A stretch of 64,000 bases of DNA from CAG-217 sp963605415 (GTDB taxonomy: Bacteria; Bacillota; Clostridia; Oscillospirales; Acutalibacteraceae): positions 1 to 64,000 of the forward strand of contig CAVCUL010000005.1 in NCBI GenBank assembly GCA_963605415.1, read 5' to 3'. The stretch's first letter is position 1. Each line of letters starts with the position of its first letter. Shown here piece after piece: positions 14,853-24,152 of this stretch. The notes beneath the pieces were generated by a model. The model was not told where the DNA came from and did no database searches. It worked only from the letters and a program-made list of their open reading frames with translations. The translations under genes and the position numbers were made by a program.

Positions 14853-17800
14853 ATGCAAAAAAAGATCTATACTGTGGCTACGGCCCATTTGGACACCATT
14901 TGGTCCTGGGATTTTGAGACCACCGTGTCTCGGTACATCTATAACACGCTGGTGGACAACTTTGCACTGTTCCAAAAATATCCCACCTACCACTTCAATT
15001 TTGAGGGCAGCTATCGTTACGAGCTGATGGAGGAATATTACCCGGAACTGTACGCCAAAATGCAGGACTATATTGCCCAGGGGCGGTGGAGCGTGTGCGG
15101 CTCCGCCTTTGAAAACGGCGATGTGAATGTGCCGTCGCCGGAGGCGCTCTTTCGCAATATTCTCTACGGCAACCGCTATTTTGAGGAGAAATTCGGCAAG
15201 CGCTCGGTAGATATTTACCTGCCGGACTGCTTTGGCTTCGGTTGGGCGCTGCCCAGCATTATGGCCCACGCCAACTTGATGGGCTTTACCACCCAAAAGC
15301 TGGGTTGGGGCGGCGCCTACGGCATTCCCTTTGATATTGGCGTGTGGCAAGGGCCGGACGGCGCGCAGGTGCTGGCCAGCCTGAACCCCCACGATTATTA
15401 CTTTACGCTGAAAAAGCTGCGGGACTGGGACTTTGTGCAGCAAAAGCTGAAAGAAAATGAAAAATACGACCTGAACAGCACCATGATCTTCCACGGGATC
15501 GGCGATCGGGGCGGCGCGCCCAAAGAGGTCTCCGTGGCCTTTGTGGAGCAGGAGATCAACAAAAACAAAGACAGCGATGTGCAGGTGCTGGCGTCCGGCG
15601 CGGACGACCTGTTCCGTGACCTGAACGCACAGCTGACCCCGGAGCAAAAAGCCAAGCTGCCCCGGTGGGAGACGGAACTGGTGATGCAAAATCACGGTGT
15701 GGGCGGCTACACCTCCCGGGCCGTGGGCAAGCGCTGGAACCGCCGCTGCCAGGAGTTGGCGGATATGGCGGAGCGCTCCGGCGTGGTGGCCGATTATCTG
15801 GGTACCGCTCATTATAACAAAGACGCCATGGAACTGAACTGGAAGCGTACCATTGCTCACCAGTTCCACGACGATCTGCCGGGCACCTCGGTGCAGCGCG
15901 CCTATCGCCGCAGCTGGAACGACTACGGTATGGCCATGAACGGCTTTGCCGGTGAGTTGACCCAGGCTGCCGGGTCTGTGGGCAGTCTGCTGAAAACGGA
16001 CTTCTGTGCCGGTACGCCGGTGACGGTATTTAACAGTCTGGAAGTGGACCGCACGGACGCGGTGACCCTGGAACTGCCAAATTGGCCCAAGGCTTTTGCC
16101 CGGGTGTATGACCCTAAGGGCAGGGAAGTGAAAAGCCAGGTGAACCGCTACGAGAACGGCACGGCGGAGCTGGTATTCGTTGCCACGGTGCCGGCGCTGG
16201 GCTTTGCGGTCTATGATGTGCGCCCCTCCGATGTGCCCTGCCGCCTGCGGGGCAGCCTGTCCATCAGTAGCGAAAATCAGATGGAGAACCAAAAGTACAT
16301 TGTGCGCCTGAACAAAAAGGGCAACATTACTTCCATTCTGGATAAAGAGATGGACGAGCAGGAACTGCTGGCAGAGCCGATCAGCCTGGGGCTGTTCAAG
16401 TACACCGGTTCCAAGCCCTGGCCTGCCTGGGAGATGAATTACAAAGAAGCCAATAAGGACCCGGACCGCCTGCCCAACCCGGTGACGGTGACCATTCAGG
16501 AGAAAGGCCCGGCGCGGGTGTCCTTCTGTGTGGAGCAAAAGGACGGGGACTCTACCTTTAAGAATATCATTGCCCTGACCGACGGCGGCAGCCGGGTAGA
16601 GGTGTATTCCGAGATCGAGTGGCGCAGTCTGCACACCATGGCGAAGAACAAATTTGCCTTTGCCTGCACCAACCCGGAGGCCACCTTTGACCTGGGGCTG
16701 GGTACCATTCGCCGGGGCAATATGACGGAAAAGCTGTTTGAAGTGCCTGCCCAAAACTGGGTGGACCTGACGGACAAAAGCGGCGACTGGGGCGTGTCCG
16801 TGCTCAGCGAGTGCAAGTACGGCTGGGACAAGTATAAGGACAATACCCTGCGTATGACCGTGCTGCACAGCCCGGTGCGCAATTACCGGATCGACGCCAT
16901 GCAGTCCATGATGGACCTGGGGCTGAACCGATACAGCTACGCCCTGTTTTCCCATAAAGGGCAGGTGGGCGCCGACACCCAAAATCAGGCCCGCGCCTTT
17001 TTGCAGCCCCTAACCGGGCATGTGGAGCAAAAGCACCCGGGCGTGCTGGGCGCTGCGTACAGCTTTGGGACCGGCTCCCACCCCCAGGTGGTGCTGCGGG
17101 CAATGAAGTTGGCAGAGGACGGCGATGAGATCGTGGTGCGCCTGAACGAGGGCGCCGGTACGCCGGTGGAGCACTACACCCTGCGCCTGGGCGCCGGTGT
17201 GACAGAAGCCCGAGAACTGTTTGCCTCAGAAGAAGAAAAAGGCCCGGCCACGGTGGAAGACGGCTGCCTGGTCACGGACTTTACACCGTATCAGATCAAG
17301 ACCTTTGCCCTGCGGCTGCAACCGGCGGTGCAGGCGGGTCACGCAGCCAAGGCTACGCCCCTGGCGCTGCCTATGGATGTGCAGTTGATCACCAAGCAAG
17401 GGGAGCAGGGCGAACTGCCCCTGTCCATTCCCGCAGAGCGGATCGGCCAGCAGGTCACGGCGACCGGTATTCCCTTTGACATTGCAAAGGACGGCAAAAA
17501 TGCCCTGCGTGCTGCCGGTCAGACCCTGACCTTAAAGAAAGACACCCGCCGACTGGCGCTGCTGCTGTCTGCGGACAGCAACCGCATTTTAGACTTTACG
17601 GTGGACGGCAAAGCCGTGCCGCGCTCGGTGCTGAGCCGTACCCGCCGCTTTGCCGGCTGGGATCTCTATGATCTGCACGAGACCGCCCATATTCAAGAGG
17701 GGCAGCTGGGGTATGTAAGCACCCACAGCCACAACCCGGACGGCACGGACGCCATTGCCAAGGAACTTTATTTCTATATTTTAGTTTTAGATGTGCAGGG

Positions 17801-18041
17801 CGGCACGGTGGTGCTGCCCCGGGACGAAGAAACGCTGATCCTGGCCGCAACGGAGCTGAACACGGTGGCTGCGCCCTGTGTGACCCCGCTGTATGACCGG
17901 GTAGAGGACCGCCCCTTTGACTACACCATGCGGATTGGGGATAAACTGCGGTACCTGCGGATGAAGCCGCCCTGGCATATGGGCGACAAGGGTCGTTATT
18001 TCAGTTGCTATAATCGAGGGAGAGAGAGGAAAACCCAATGA
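14853..18041 (+). CDS. Alpha-mannosidase, glycoside hydrolase family 38
   Basis: A 1062-residue GH38 enzyme without a signal peptide, so probably cytoplasmic, acting on imported mannose-containing oligosaccharides. The zinc-binding H-x-D near the N-terminus (THE HLD at residues 12-14, within ATAHLDTIWSW) and the nucleophile motif LPDCFGFG (Asp125) are present, followed by the middle three-helix domain (HQFHDDLPGTS, a conserved family segment with a further zinc ligand) and the C-terminal beta domains. The length matches bacterial GH38 proteins. It is the first gene of a two-gene operon and overlaps the fucosidase by 4 bp (ATGA). Together they suggest the processing of fucosylated N-glycan or mucin fragments. 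The exact mannosyl linkage cannot be read from the sequence. Confidence 0.9.
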   Translation: MQKKIYTVATAHLDTIWSWDFETTVSRYIYNTLVDNFALFQKYPTYHFNFEGSYRYELMEEYYPELYAKMQDYIAQGRWSVCGSAFENGDVNVPSPEALFRNILYGNRYFEEKFGKRSVDIYLPDCFGFGWALPSIMAHANLMGFTTQKLGWGGAYGIPFDIGVWQGPDGAQVLASLNPHDYYFTLKKLRDWDFVQQKLKENEKYDLNSTMIFHGIGDRGGAPKEVSVAFVEQEINKNKDSDVQVLASGADDLFRDLNAQLTPEQKAKLPRWETELVMQNHGVGGYTSRAVGKRWNRRCQELADMAERSGVVADYLGTAHYNKDAMELNWKRTIAHQFHDDLPGTSVQRAYRRSWNDYGMAMNGFAGELTQAAGSVGSLLKTDFCAGTPVTVFNSLEVDRTDAVTLELPNWPKAFARVYDPKGREVKSQVNRYENGTAELVFVATVPALGFAVYDVRPSDVPCRLRGSLSISSENQMENQKYIVRLNKKGNITSILDKEMDEQELLAEPISLGLFKYTGSKPWPAWEMNYKEANKDPDRLPNPVTVTIQEKGPARVSFCVEQKDGDSTFKNIIALTDGGSRVEVYSEIEWRSLHTMAKNKFAFACTNPEATFDLGLGTIRRGNMTEKLFEVPAQNWVDLTDKSGDWGVSVLSECKYGWDKYKDNTLRMTVLHSPVRNYRIDAMQSMMDLGLNRYSYALFSHKGQVGADTQNQARAFLQPLTGHVEQKHPGVLGAAYSFGTGSHPQVVLRAMKLAEDGDEIVVRLNEGAGTPVEHYTLRLGAGVTEARELFASEEEKGPATVEDGCLVTDFTPYQIKTFALRLQPAVQAGHAAKATPLALPMDVQLITKQGEQGELPLSIPAERIGQQVTATGIPFDIAKDGKNALRAAGQTLTLKKDTRRLALLLSADSNRILDFTVDGKAVPRSVLSRTRRFAGWDLYDLHETAHIQEGQLGYVSTHSHNPDGTDAIAKELYFYILVLDVQGGTVVLPRDEETLILAATELNTVAAPCVTPLYDRVEDRPFDYTMRIGDKLRYLRMKPPWHMGDKGRYFSCYNRGRERKTQ

Positions 18042-19423
18042 AGCCGAAGTTTGATGAAAATTGGAGCACTACCAACGGCGGTGTGCCGCTGAACGACAGT
18101 GAGGTGGAACGCTATATCAGCGTGGTGCCTCGCCCAAATCAAGTGCATCTGGCAAATCAGCCTTTTTACTGCTTTATGCATTTTGGAATGAATACCGCTA
18201 CGCAACGGGAGTGGGGCAGCGGCAAAGAGACGGTGCAGGATTTTACCATTAAGAAGATTAAGCCGGAGCAGTGGGTGCGAACGGTGAAAGCCGCCGGTGC
18301 CAGCGGCATTATTCTGACCTGCAAGCACCACGACGGCTTTTGTCTGTGGCCCAGTGAATATACCTCTTTCAGCGTAAAGAATACGGATTTTGACGGCGAT
18401 ATTGTAAAGCAGGTGTCTGACGCCTGCGCCGCCGGCGGGCTGGATTTTGGTGTGTACCTTTCCCCTTGGGATATGCACGAGCCCACCTACGGAACGGCGG
18501 AATATAATGACTATTTTTGCAATCAATTAACGGAACTGCTTACCAACTATGGCCATGTCAGCGAGGTTTGGTTTGATGGTGCCAAGGGCGCCAATGTGCC
18601 GGACTTTGAGTATGACTGGGCACGGTATTATGCCCTGATCCGCAAACTGCAGCCGGACGCACTGATCTCCATTTGCGGCCCGGATGTGCGTTGGGTGGGC
18701 AACGAGGGCGGCAAGACCCGAAAAAGCGAGTTCTGCGTGGTGCCTGCCAATTTGGCAGACGCGGAAAAAACCCACGAGAAAAGCCAGCACGGCGAGGATG
18801 ATGCGGCCGCTTTAAAGAAGCTGAACAATATGGATGAGGATTTGGGTAGCCGCAAAATTCTGTCTATGGCGCAGAATCTGATCTGGTATCCGGCAGAGGT
18901 GGATGTGTCTATCCGCAAGGGTTGGTTCTGGTCTAAGAACGAGGACCGCACGGTCAAGAGCGCTCGCAGGCTGTTTAAGTTGTACTTGGGCTCCGTGGGC
19001 AACAACTGCACCTTGCTGCTGAATGTACCGCCCACCAATAAGGGTGTAATTCACCCCAAAGACGCCCGTGCCTTAAAGGGCATGGGTCAGGCCATTCGCA
19101 AGATGACGGCGCAGCCGATCATCACCTACCAGTTGGGTGAATTGAAGCCGGAGCAGGGGTATATTGACTTTGACTTTGATCGTGTGCATAAGTTGAAATA
19201 TGCAATCCTGTCTGAAGAAATTCGCAAGAGCCAGCGGGTGGAGGCCTTTGAACTGTGGGCCAAGAAGCCGAACGGCAAGATGAAGCGCATTTATAAAGGC
19301 ACGGTGATCGGTATGAAGAAGATCGTGCAGCTGCGCCGAGGCTTTAACTGCCTGGGCGTGCGCCTGGTGATCCGCCAAAGCCGCAGCACCCCCAATATTG
19401 CCGAGATCGGGTTTTACGAATGA
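18038..19423 (+). CDS. Alpha-L-fucosidase, glycoside hydrolase family 29
   Basis: A 461-residue GH29 enzyme that removes alpha-linked L-fucose by a retaining mechanism. Typical family features: FYCFMHFGMNT near residue 45, the conserved GIILTCKHHDGFCLWPS at about 88-104, GVYLSPWD, and the nucleophile in EVWFDGAKG (Asp180). The C-terminal part (about 340-461) forms a beta-sandwich. There is no signal peptide, which matches an intracellular role with the preceding GH38 gene; start and stop overlap as ATGA, so the two are translationally coupled. A terminator follows at 19436-19460. Substrate linkage (alpha-1,2/3/4/6) is not determinable by eye. Confidence 0.9.
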   Translation: MKPKFDENWSTTNGGVPLNDSEVERYISVVPRPNQVHLANQPFYCFMHFGMNTATQREWGSGKETVQDFTIKKIKPEQWVRTVKAAGASGIILTCKHHDGFCLWPSEYTSFSVKNTDFDGDIVKQVSDACAAGGLDFGVYLSPWDMHEPTYGTAEYNDYFCNQLTELLTNYGHVSEVWFDGAKGANVPDFEYDWARYYALIRKLQPDALISICGPDVRWVGNEGGKTRKSEFCVVPANLADAEKTHEKSQHGEDDAAALKKLNNMDEDLGSRKILSMAQNLIWYPAEVDVSIRKGWFWSKNEDRTVKSARRLFKLYLGSVGNNCTLLLNVPPTNKGVIHPKDARALKGMGQAIRKMTAQPIITYQLGELKPEQGYIDFDFDRVHKLKYAILSEEIRKSQRVEAFELWAKKPNGKMKRIYKGTVIGMKKIVQLRRGFNCLGVRLVIRQSRSTPNIAEIGFYE

Positions 19424-19462
19424 CTTTCGAATAAGAGTCGGGCTACGGCCCGGCTTTTTATC

Positions 19463-19490
19463 TTGCTATTTTTACCATCGGTGCTATAAT
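19463..19490 (+). promoter_or_regulatory. Promoter of the YitT-type gene
   Basis: TTGCTA at 19463-19468, a 16-bp spacer and a perfect TATAAT at 19485-19490, directly after the terminator hairpin AGTCGGGC/GCCCGGCT (19436-19460) of the upstream operon. Confidence 0.6.
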
Positions 19491-19519
19491 AGTCCTGTTG
19501 CAAAGAAAGAAGGCATAGA

Positions 19520-20254
19520 ATGAAGGCGAAAAAGCAAGCGTATCGCTGGGGTATGTACCTGCTGGGGCTGCTGTCTTTGGCGCTGGGCATTACCCTGAAC
19601 ACCAAGTGCGGGCTGGGCGTGTCGCCCATTATTTCCGTGGCCTACAGTGCGGCGCTGATTTTGAAGTTAAGAGTGGGGGACACCACCATGGTGCTGTACG
19701 CCGCCTTTGTGGTGGTGGAACTGGTGATCCACACCGCCCACCGGTGCAAGGCACGGCAGTATGTGCTGGATTTGTTGCAGCTGGCCTTTAGCGTGGTGTT
19801 TACCCGGCTGATCAATGTGTTTTCCGTTTACATTCCCCAGTTGGACACGGTGTATGCCGGGCGCTGGCAGGGCAGTCTGCCGGTGCGACTGCTGGTGCTG
19901 GCCGTAGCCATTATCCTTACCGGTATCGGGGCGGCGCTGTCGCTGAATATGCGCCTGGTGCCCAATCCCGGCGACGGGGTGGTGCAGGCGGTGGCCGACG
20001 GGATCGGCAAGCCGGTGGGCTTTACCAAAAACTGCTGGGATATTTTAATGGTGGTGATCAGCTCCGGGCTGACCCTGGCGCTGTACAGCCGCATTGCCGG
20101 TACGCCCGGCCAGGCCTTTTTGTCTGTGATCGGCATTGGCACGGTGCTTGCAGTGATCGGCGTGGGTCGGGTGATCGCCCTGTTCAACCGGCTGACCTAT
20201 ACCCATATGACCCGCCGGGCGGGCGTAACGGCGCCTGTAAAAACAAACGCATAG
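19520..20254 (+). CDS. YczE/YyaS/YitT-type integral membrane protein
   Basis: A 244-residue membrane protein with about five hydrophobic spans (about 10-28, 35-55, 60-75, 120-142, 175-195, 200-222). The opening YRWGMYLLGLLSLALGITLNTKCGLGVSPI, with the conserved G-x-x-x-x-x-K-x-x-L-G-x-x-P, and the later NPGDGVVQAVADGIGKPVG are hallmarks of the YczE-like group. The family's transport substrate is unknown. It is a single gene with its own promoter and a strong downstream bidirectional terminator. No partner gene suggests a role. Confidence 0.75.
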   Translation: MKAKKQAYRWGMYLLGLLSLALGITLNTKCGLGVSPIISVAYSAALILKLRVGDTTMVLYAAFVVVELVIHTAHRCKARQYVLDLLQLAFSVVFTRLINVFSVYIPQLDTVYAGRWQGSLPVRLLVLAVAIILTGIGAALSLNMRLVPNPGDGVVQAVADGIGKPVGFTKNCWDILMVVISSGLTLALYSRIAGTPGQAFLSVIGIGTVLAVIGVGRVIALFNRLTYTHMTRRAGVTAPVKTNA

Positions 20255-20257
20255 TAT

Positions 20258-20296
20258 AAAAAAGGACTTGTTCTCGTGAACAAGTCCTTTTCTTTT
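20258..20296. terminator. Bidirectional terminator
   Basis: AAAGGACTTGTTC (20261-20273) pairs with GAACAAGTCCTTT (20278-20290), with A-run and T-run on either side. It serves the YitT-type gene (rightward) and the lipoprotein gene (leftward). Confidence 0.85.
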
Positions 20297-20304
20297 GGCT
20301 CGGT

Positions 20305-20574
20305 TTACTCCATGGCGCGGGACACGGTTTCTCCGGCACGAGAGGCGGCTTCGCTGAGATCGGTGGCGTCTTCACGCACCTTGGAGCCGGCCTCGGACGC
20401 ACCCTCGCTCAGTGCCTCACTGAGGGTTTTTGTTGTGGATTCGGTTGCAGCGGTGGTGTCGCTAACGGTGGTGTCGCTAACGGTGGTGGGGTTTTCTTCC
20501 TGCTTGGCGCAGCCCAGCAGCACGCTTGCCAGCACTGTCACGGCCAATGCTAAGATCATCAATCGGTTTTTCAT
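20305..20574 (-). CDS. Small threonine/serine-rich lipoprotein
   Basis: An 89-residue protein with a lipoprotein signal: hydrophobic residues 5-20 and the lipobox SVLLGC, so Cys22 would be lipidated and the protein tethered outside the membrane. The mature part is low complexity: a TTVSDTTVSDTT tandem repeat, then an Ala/Glu/Ser helix (LSEALSEGASEAGSKVRED). An AAGGAAGG site precedes the ATG. It follows the ypeB-like gene on the same strand by about 57 bp and could be co-transcribed. The repeated VSDTT arises from a 15-bp tandem duplication. No function is recognised. Confidence 0.75.
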   Translation of the reverse strand: MKNRLMILALAVTVLASVLLGCAKQEENPTTVSDTTVSDTTAATESTTKTLSEALSEGASEAGSKVREDATDLSEAASRAGETVSRAME

Positions 20575-20631
20575 AGTGTTGCCTTCCTTTCGGTTCTATT
20601 CTGCCCGGCGTGGCCGGGTTTATGCGTTTTT

Positions 20632-21960
20632 TTATTTGGTTAGAGTGCCCTGGTCGCTGTACAGCAGCAGGAGAATGTCCTCCTCTGCGCCGGTGGCGGC
20701 GTTCAGATACACCAGCGCGTCCTCCCCGGTATCTGCCGAATGGGTGAGCACCTCGATACAGGCCACCTCCCGGCCGTCCTTTTTGGGGATCAGGCACTTT
20801 TTGGTGCTCTTTACCTCCAAATAGGGACTGATCTTGGCGGTGGCTGCCTTTTCCGATAGGGTGAAGGTGGGCACATTCCGCCGGTGGTGGTTGGTGATAT
20901 AGCCCCGGGCCTCCAGCGATACCACGCTGCCGTCCCGCAGGGACACGCCCACTTTGATTAGATCCGTATAGTAGAGCACCCCGTCCCGGCAGTAGGCAAA
21001 GTTGATGGTGCAGATATTGCCGCCGGTGGCGTAATAGGTGGAGCGCATATCCCGGTAGCCCAGCTTCTTCAAATAGGCGGCGGCCTGCTTGACCGCTTCC
21101 TTTTCATCCACGGACTTGGCACTGCTTTTGCCGCTGTACAGAATGGTGCTCACATACCCGCCGCTTTTGGTCACATTCACTGTCTGCTGCCCTTTGGTGA
21201 ACACATAGGCAGGCATTTGTCCGGCCTCGTCCTCCAGTCGGCTCAGGCTGGTGGTTTTGCAGCCCAGCGCCTTGGCTGCGATCTTGGCGGCGGCGTCCTT
21301 GCTGATCTTGTCCTGCCCTTTGAGTAGCTGCGGTTCCTTGTGCAGTACTGCGTCTGCAAAAGGACCGTCATACACCAGGGTGGGGAAGTTCTCAAAGGTT
21401 TCCTCTGCGGTGGAAAAGTCGGTGTTAATAGCCGGCAGGCTGGTGCCGTCCGCCGCCTTTACATTGCGCTTGGTGATTTGGCCGCCGTTGTTACAGATCT
21501 CTACCATTTGGGTCACACTGTTTTTGTATTTGGTGGCGTATTGAAGCAGTTTTAACAAATTTTCGTGCTCCTTGGCGCTGACGGCCTCGCCGGCATAGAC
21601 TTTTTTGCTGAGATAAGTGGCGTAGTCCCCGGCCTGACTGAGAAATTTGTAGGTGCCTGCCAGGTTCATTTGCTCTACCGGCAGGCGGGACAGAGCGTCC
21701 TTGGCCTGGCTGGTCTGTTGGGACAGGTCCCGGCTCACATCGGATAGAGTGGCGGCGCCATTTGCATAGACGCTTTTGGTTAGATCGGTCTCAATACCCT
21801 CCAGGTCCTCTGCCAGGGCAGACAAGCTTTGGCGGTAGGTGCTCTCCAGCCGCGCCCGGTATTGGGCGGCATGTACAGCACCGGTGATGGCATAGATGAC
21901 CAAAATACCCACCAGCAGCAGACCGAAGGACAGCAGCCGCACGGAACTTCGCTTCGTCAT
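20632..21960 (-). CDS. ypeB: YpeB-like spore germination protein
   Basis: A 442-residue protein with an N-terminal membrane anchor (about residues 9-31), an extended helical YpeB N-terminal domain (about 35-190, with YRQSLSALAEDLEGIETDLTKS), and PepSY-type repeats in the C-terminal half (two or three beta-alpha units, about 225-440, such as AAKIAAKALGC and AVKQAAAYLKKLGY). In Bacillus, YpeB stabilises the cortex-lytic enzyme SleB at the spore inner membrane for germination. Here no sleB lies next to it, unlike the usual sleB-ypeB operon, so SleB must be encoded elsewhere or be absent. Divergent from proB, with about 150 bp between them. Confidence 0.8.
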   Translation of the reverse strand: MTKRSSVRLLSFGLLLVGILVIYAITGAVHAAQYRARLESTYRQSLSALAEDLEGIETDLTKSVYANGAATLSDVSRDLSQQTSQAKDALSRLPVEQMNLAGTYKFLSQAGDYATYLSKKVYAGEAVSAKEHENLLKLLQYATKYKNSVTQMVEICNNGGQITKRNVKAADGTSLPAINTDFSTAEETFENFPTLVYDGPFADAVLHKEPQLLKGQDKISKDAAAKIAAKALGCKTTSLSRLEDEAGQMPAYVFTKGQQTVNVTKSGGYVSTILYSGKSSAKSVDEKEAVKQAAAYLKKLGYRDMRSTYYATGGNICTINFAYCRDGVLYYTDLIKVGVSLRDGSVVSLEARGYITNHHRRNVPTFTLSEKAATAKISPYLEVKSTKKCLIPKKDGREVACIEVLTHSADTGEDALVYLNAATGAEEDILLLLYSDQGTLTK

Positions 21961-22051
21961 AGTTATTCCTCATTCCCTTGGGGCAGCGCGGTGCTGCCGC
22001 CGAATTTCTTTACTATTTTTGACGGAAATTTGAAAAACATACAAAAAAATC

Positions 22052-22080
22052 TTAACTCCCGGCTCAAAGTATGGTATACT
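22052..22080 (+). promoter_or_regulatory. proBA promoter
   Basis: TTAACT at 22052-22057, a 17-bp spacer and TATACT at 22075-22080. The 32-bp leader leaves no room for a T-box or other riboswitch. Confidence 0.6.
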
Positions 22081-22112
22081 GTACCTGACTATGTAACCTG
22101 GAGCAGTGTATA

Positions 22113-22898
22113 ATGAAATTGACGGATAAAAAACGCATTGTGGTCAAAGTGGGCACCTCCACTTTGACCCATGACACAGGAAAGACCAATATTGCCCGTA
22201 TGGCCAAGTTGGTGTCTGTGCTGGCAGATCTGAAGAATGCCGGTCACCAGGTGGTGCTGGTGTCCAGCGGCGCTGTGGGTATCGGCGCAGGTAAGTTGGG
22301 CATGCATGAGCGACCGGACCATACCAGCGGGCTGCAAGCCTGCGCGGCGGTGGGGCAGTGCGAGCTGATGTTCCTGTATGACAAGCTGTTTTCCGAGTAC
22401 GGGGTAGTGGTGAGCCAGCTGCTGTTTACCGGCTACACCTTAAATCATCCGGAGGAAAAGGCCCACTTGGTGGACACCTTTAATCAGCTGCTGGAATATG
22501 ACGCCCTGCCGATTGTCAATGAGAACGACAGCGTGTCCGTTGAGGAGCTGCTCCACGGCGATAACGACTGCCTATCTGCTACGGTGGCGCAACTGATCAG
22601 TGCGGATCTGTTGATTATGCTCACAGATACGGACGGGCTGTTTGATGCCAACCCGGCGGAGAATGAGGACGCCCGGCTCATTGGCCGTGTGGCAGAGATC
22701 AATGACGATGTGTACGCCGTAGCCGGTGGTGCCGGCAGCAAGGGCACCGGCGGCTTTGCAACAAAAATTCGGGCGGCGGAGATCGCCACCGGCGCCGGTA
22801 TTCCGGTGATTATTATGAACGGTGAGCGACCCACGGCTATTTATAAGGTGCTGGAGGGGCAGCCCATCGGCACATATTTTGAAGCGAACAGCAGGTGA
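22113..22898 (+). CDS. proB: Glutamate 5-kinase
   Basis: A 261-residue short-form ProB that phosphorylates glutamate in the first step of proline synthesis. Visible motifs: RIVVKVGTSTLTHD at the N-terminus (amino-acid kinase phosphate loop), VSSGAVGIGAGKL, the substrate segment PIVNENDSVSVEEL with GDNDCLSA, and GTGGFATKIRAA (ATP site). It lacks the C-terminal PUA domain found in the E. coli enzyme (367 residues), as do other short ProB proteins. It overlaps the region of the proA start (GTGA), forming a proBA operon. A GGAGCAG ribosome site lies before the ATG. Confidence 0.93.
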   Translation: MKLTDKKRIVVKVGTSTLTHDTGKTNIARMAKLVSVLADLKNAGHQVVLVSSGAVGIGAGKLGMHERPDHTSGLQACAAVGQCELMFLYDKLFSEYGVVVSQLLFTGYTLNHPEEKAHLVDTFNQLLEYDALPIVNENDSVSVEELLHGDNDCLSATVAQLISADLLIMLTDTDGLFDANPAENEDARLIGRVAEINDDVYAVAGGAGSKGTGGFATKIRAAEIATGAGIPVIIMNGERPTAIYKVLEGQPIGTYFEANSR

Positions 22899-22903
22899 GT
22901 GCA

Positions 22904-24151
22904 ATGGATGAAAAGATGAGAGAAATGGGGATTCGCGCCAAGCACGCCGCCGGTGTGCTGGCCACCCTGACAACGGAAGAAAAAAATGCGGGCCTGCTGG
23001 CCATCGCCGACGCCCTGCGTGGGCGGCAGACGGAGATCCTGGCCGCCAATGCGCTGGATCTGGAGGCCGGTAAGGCGAATGGGATGTCCCCGGCGCTGCT
23101 GGATCGTTTGGCGCTGAACGGCGACCGGATCGAGGGTATGGCCCAGGGCTGCCAGGATGTGGCGGATTTGCCGGATCCTTGCGGCAGGGTGCTGGAGAGC
23201 CAGACCCGCCCCAATGGCCTGTATATGGAAAAGGTCAGTGTGCCCATCGGGGTCATTGGCATTGTGTATGAGGCTCGGCCCAATGTAACGGTGGACGGTG
23301 CGGCTCTGTGCCTAAAGAGCGGCAACGCCGTGATCCTGCGGGGCGGCAAAGAGGCCATTCACTCCAACCGTATGTTGGCCCAGGTGATGCGGGACGCCCT
23401 GTTTGACGCGGGCATTGTGCAGGACGCGGTGGCGCTGGTGCAGGACACCTCCCGGGCTTCTGCTACCGAGATGATGCATATGAAAGGCTATATCGACTGC
23501 CTGATCCCCCGGGGCGGCAAGGGACTGATCGCTGCCGTGTGCGAGAATGCCACCGTGCCGGTGATCGAGACCGGCTCCGGCAACTGCCATATTTATGTGG
23601 ACGCCACGGCGGATGTGGATATGGCGGCGGATATTATCTTTAACGCCAAGACTCAGCGGATCGGCGTGTGCAACGCCTGCGAGAGCCTGGTGATCCACCA
23701 GGATATTATCGACCACGCCCTGCCGGCCATTAAGCTGCGGCTGGACGAAAAGAATGTGGAAATGCGGGGCGACGCCCGGGCCATGCAGGCCTGCGACGGT
23801 TTGGTGCCCGCCACGGAAGAAGACTTTTATACCGAGTATTTGGATTATATTATCAGCGTAAAGACGGTGAAGAGCGTGGACGAGGCCATTGATTTTATCA
23901 ATGTGCACTCCACCGGCCACAGCGAGGCCATCATCACCCGGGACGAGGAGAACGCTCGCCGCTTTTTGCAGCGGGTGGACTCGGCGGCGGTGTATGTGAA
24001 CGCCTCCACCCGGTTTACCGACGGGGCGGAGTTTGGCCTGGGAGCAGAGATCGGTATCTCTACCCAAAAGCTGCACGCCCGCGGCCCTATGGGTCTGCGT
24101 GCCCTGACCACCACCAAATACTTGATCTTTGGCAACGGACAGGTGCGATAA
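22904..24151 (+). CDS. proA: Gamma-glutamyl phosphate reductase
   Basis: A 415-residue enzyme that reduces gamma-glutamyl phosphate with NADPH to glutamate semialdehyde, the second step of proline synthesis. Characteristic segments: PIGVIGIVYEARPNVTVDGAALCLKSGNAVILRGG, the catalytic cysteine in RIGVCNACESLVIH, and NASTRFTDGAEFGLGAEIGIST near the C-terminus. I choose ATG 22904, seven bases after AGGTGA; a GTG at 22895 overlapping the proB stop is the alternative. It is the second gene of proBA and is followed one base later by the beta-propeller gene. Confidence 0.95.
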   Translation: MDEKMREMGIRAKHAAGVLATLTTEEKNAGLLAIADALRGRQTEILAANALDLEAGKANGMSPALLDRLALNGDRIEGMAQGCQDVADLPDPCGRVLESQTRPNGLYMEKVSVPIGVIGIVYEARPNVTVDGAALCLKSGNAVILRGGKEAIHSNRMLAQVMRDALFDAGIVQDAVALVQDTSRASATEMMHMKGYIDCLIPRGGKGLIAAVCENATVPVIETGSGNCHIYVDATADVDMAADIIFNAKTQRIGVCNACESLVIHQDIIDHALPAIKLRLDEKNVEMRGDARAMQACDGLVPATEEDFYTEYLDYIISVKTVKSVDEAIDFINVHSTGHSEAIITRDEENARRFLQRVDSAAVYVNASTRFTDGAEFGLGAEIGISTQKLHARGPMGLRALTTTKYLIFGNGQVR

Positions 24152-24152
24152 A

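Noticed and set aside
14850..16982. 710-residue minus-strand frame
   Set aside because: Antisense shadow of the GH38 gene in GC-rich DNA; His/Gly/Val-rich low-quality translation with no ribosome site.
22081..22112. T-box or other riboswitch before proBA
   Set aside because: The leader after the promoter is only about 32 bp.
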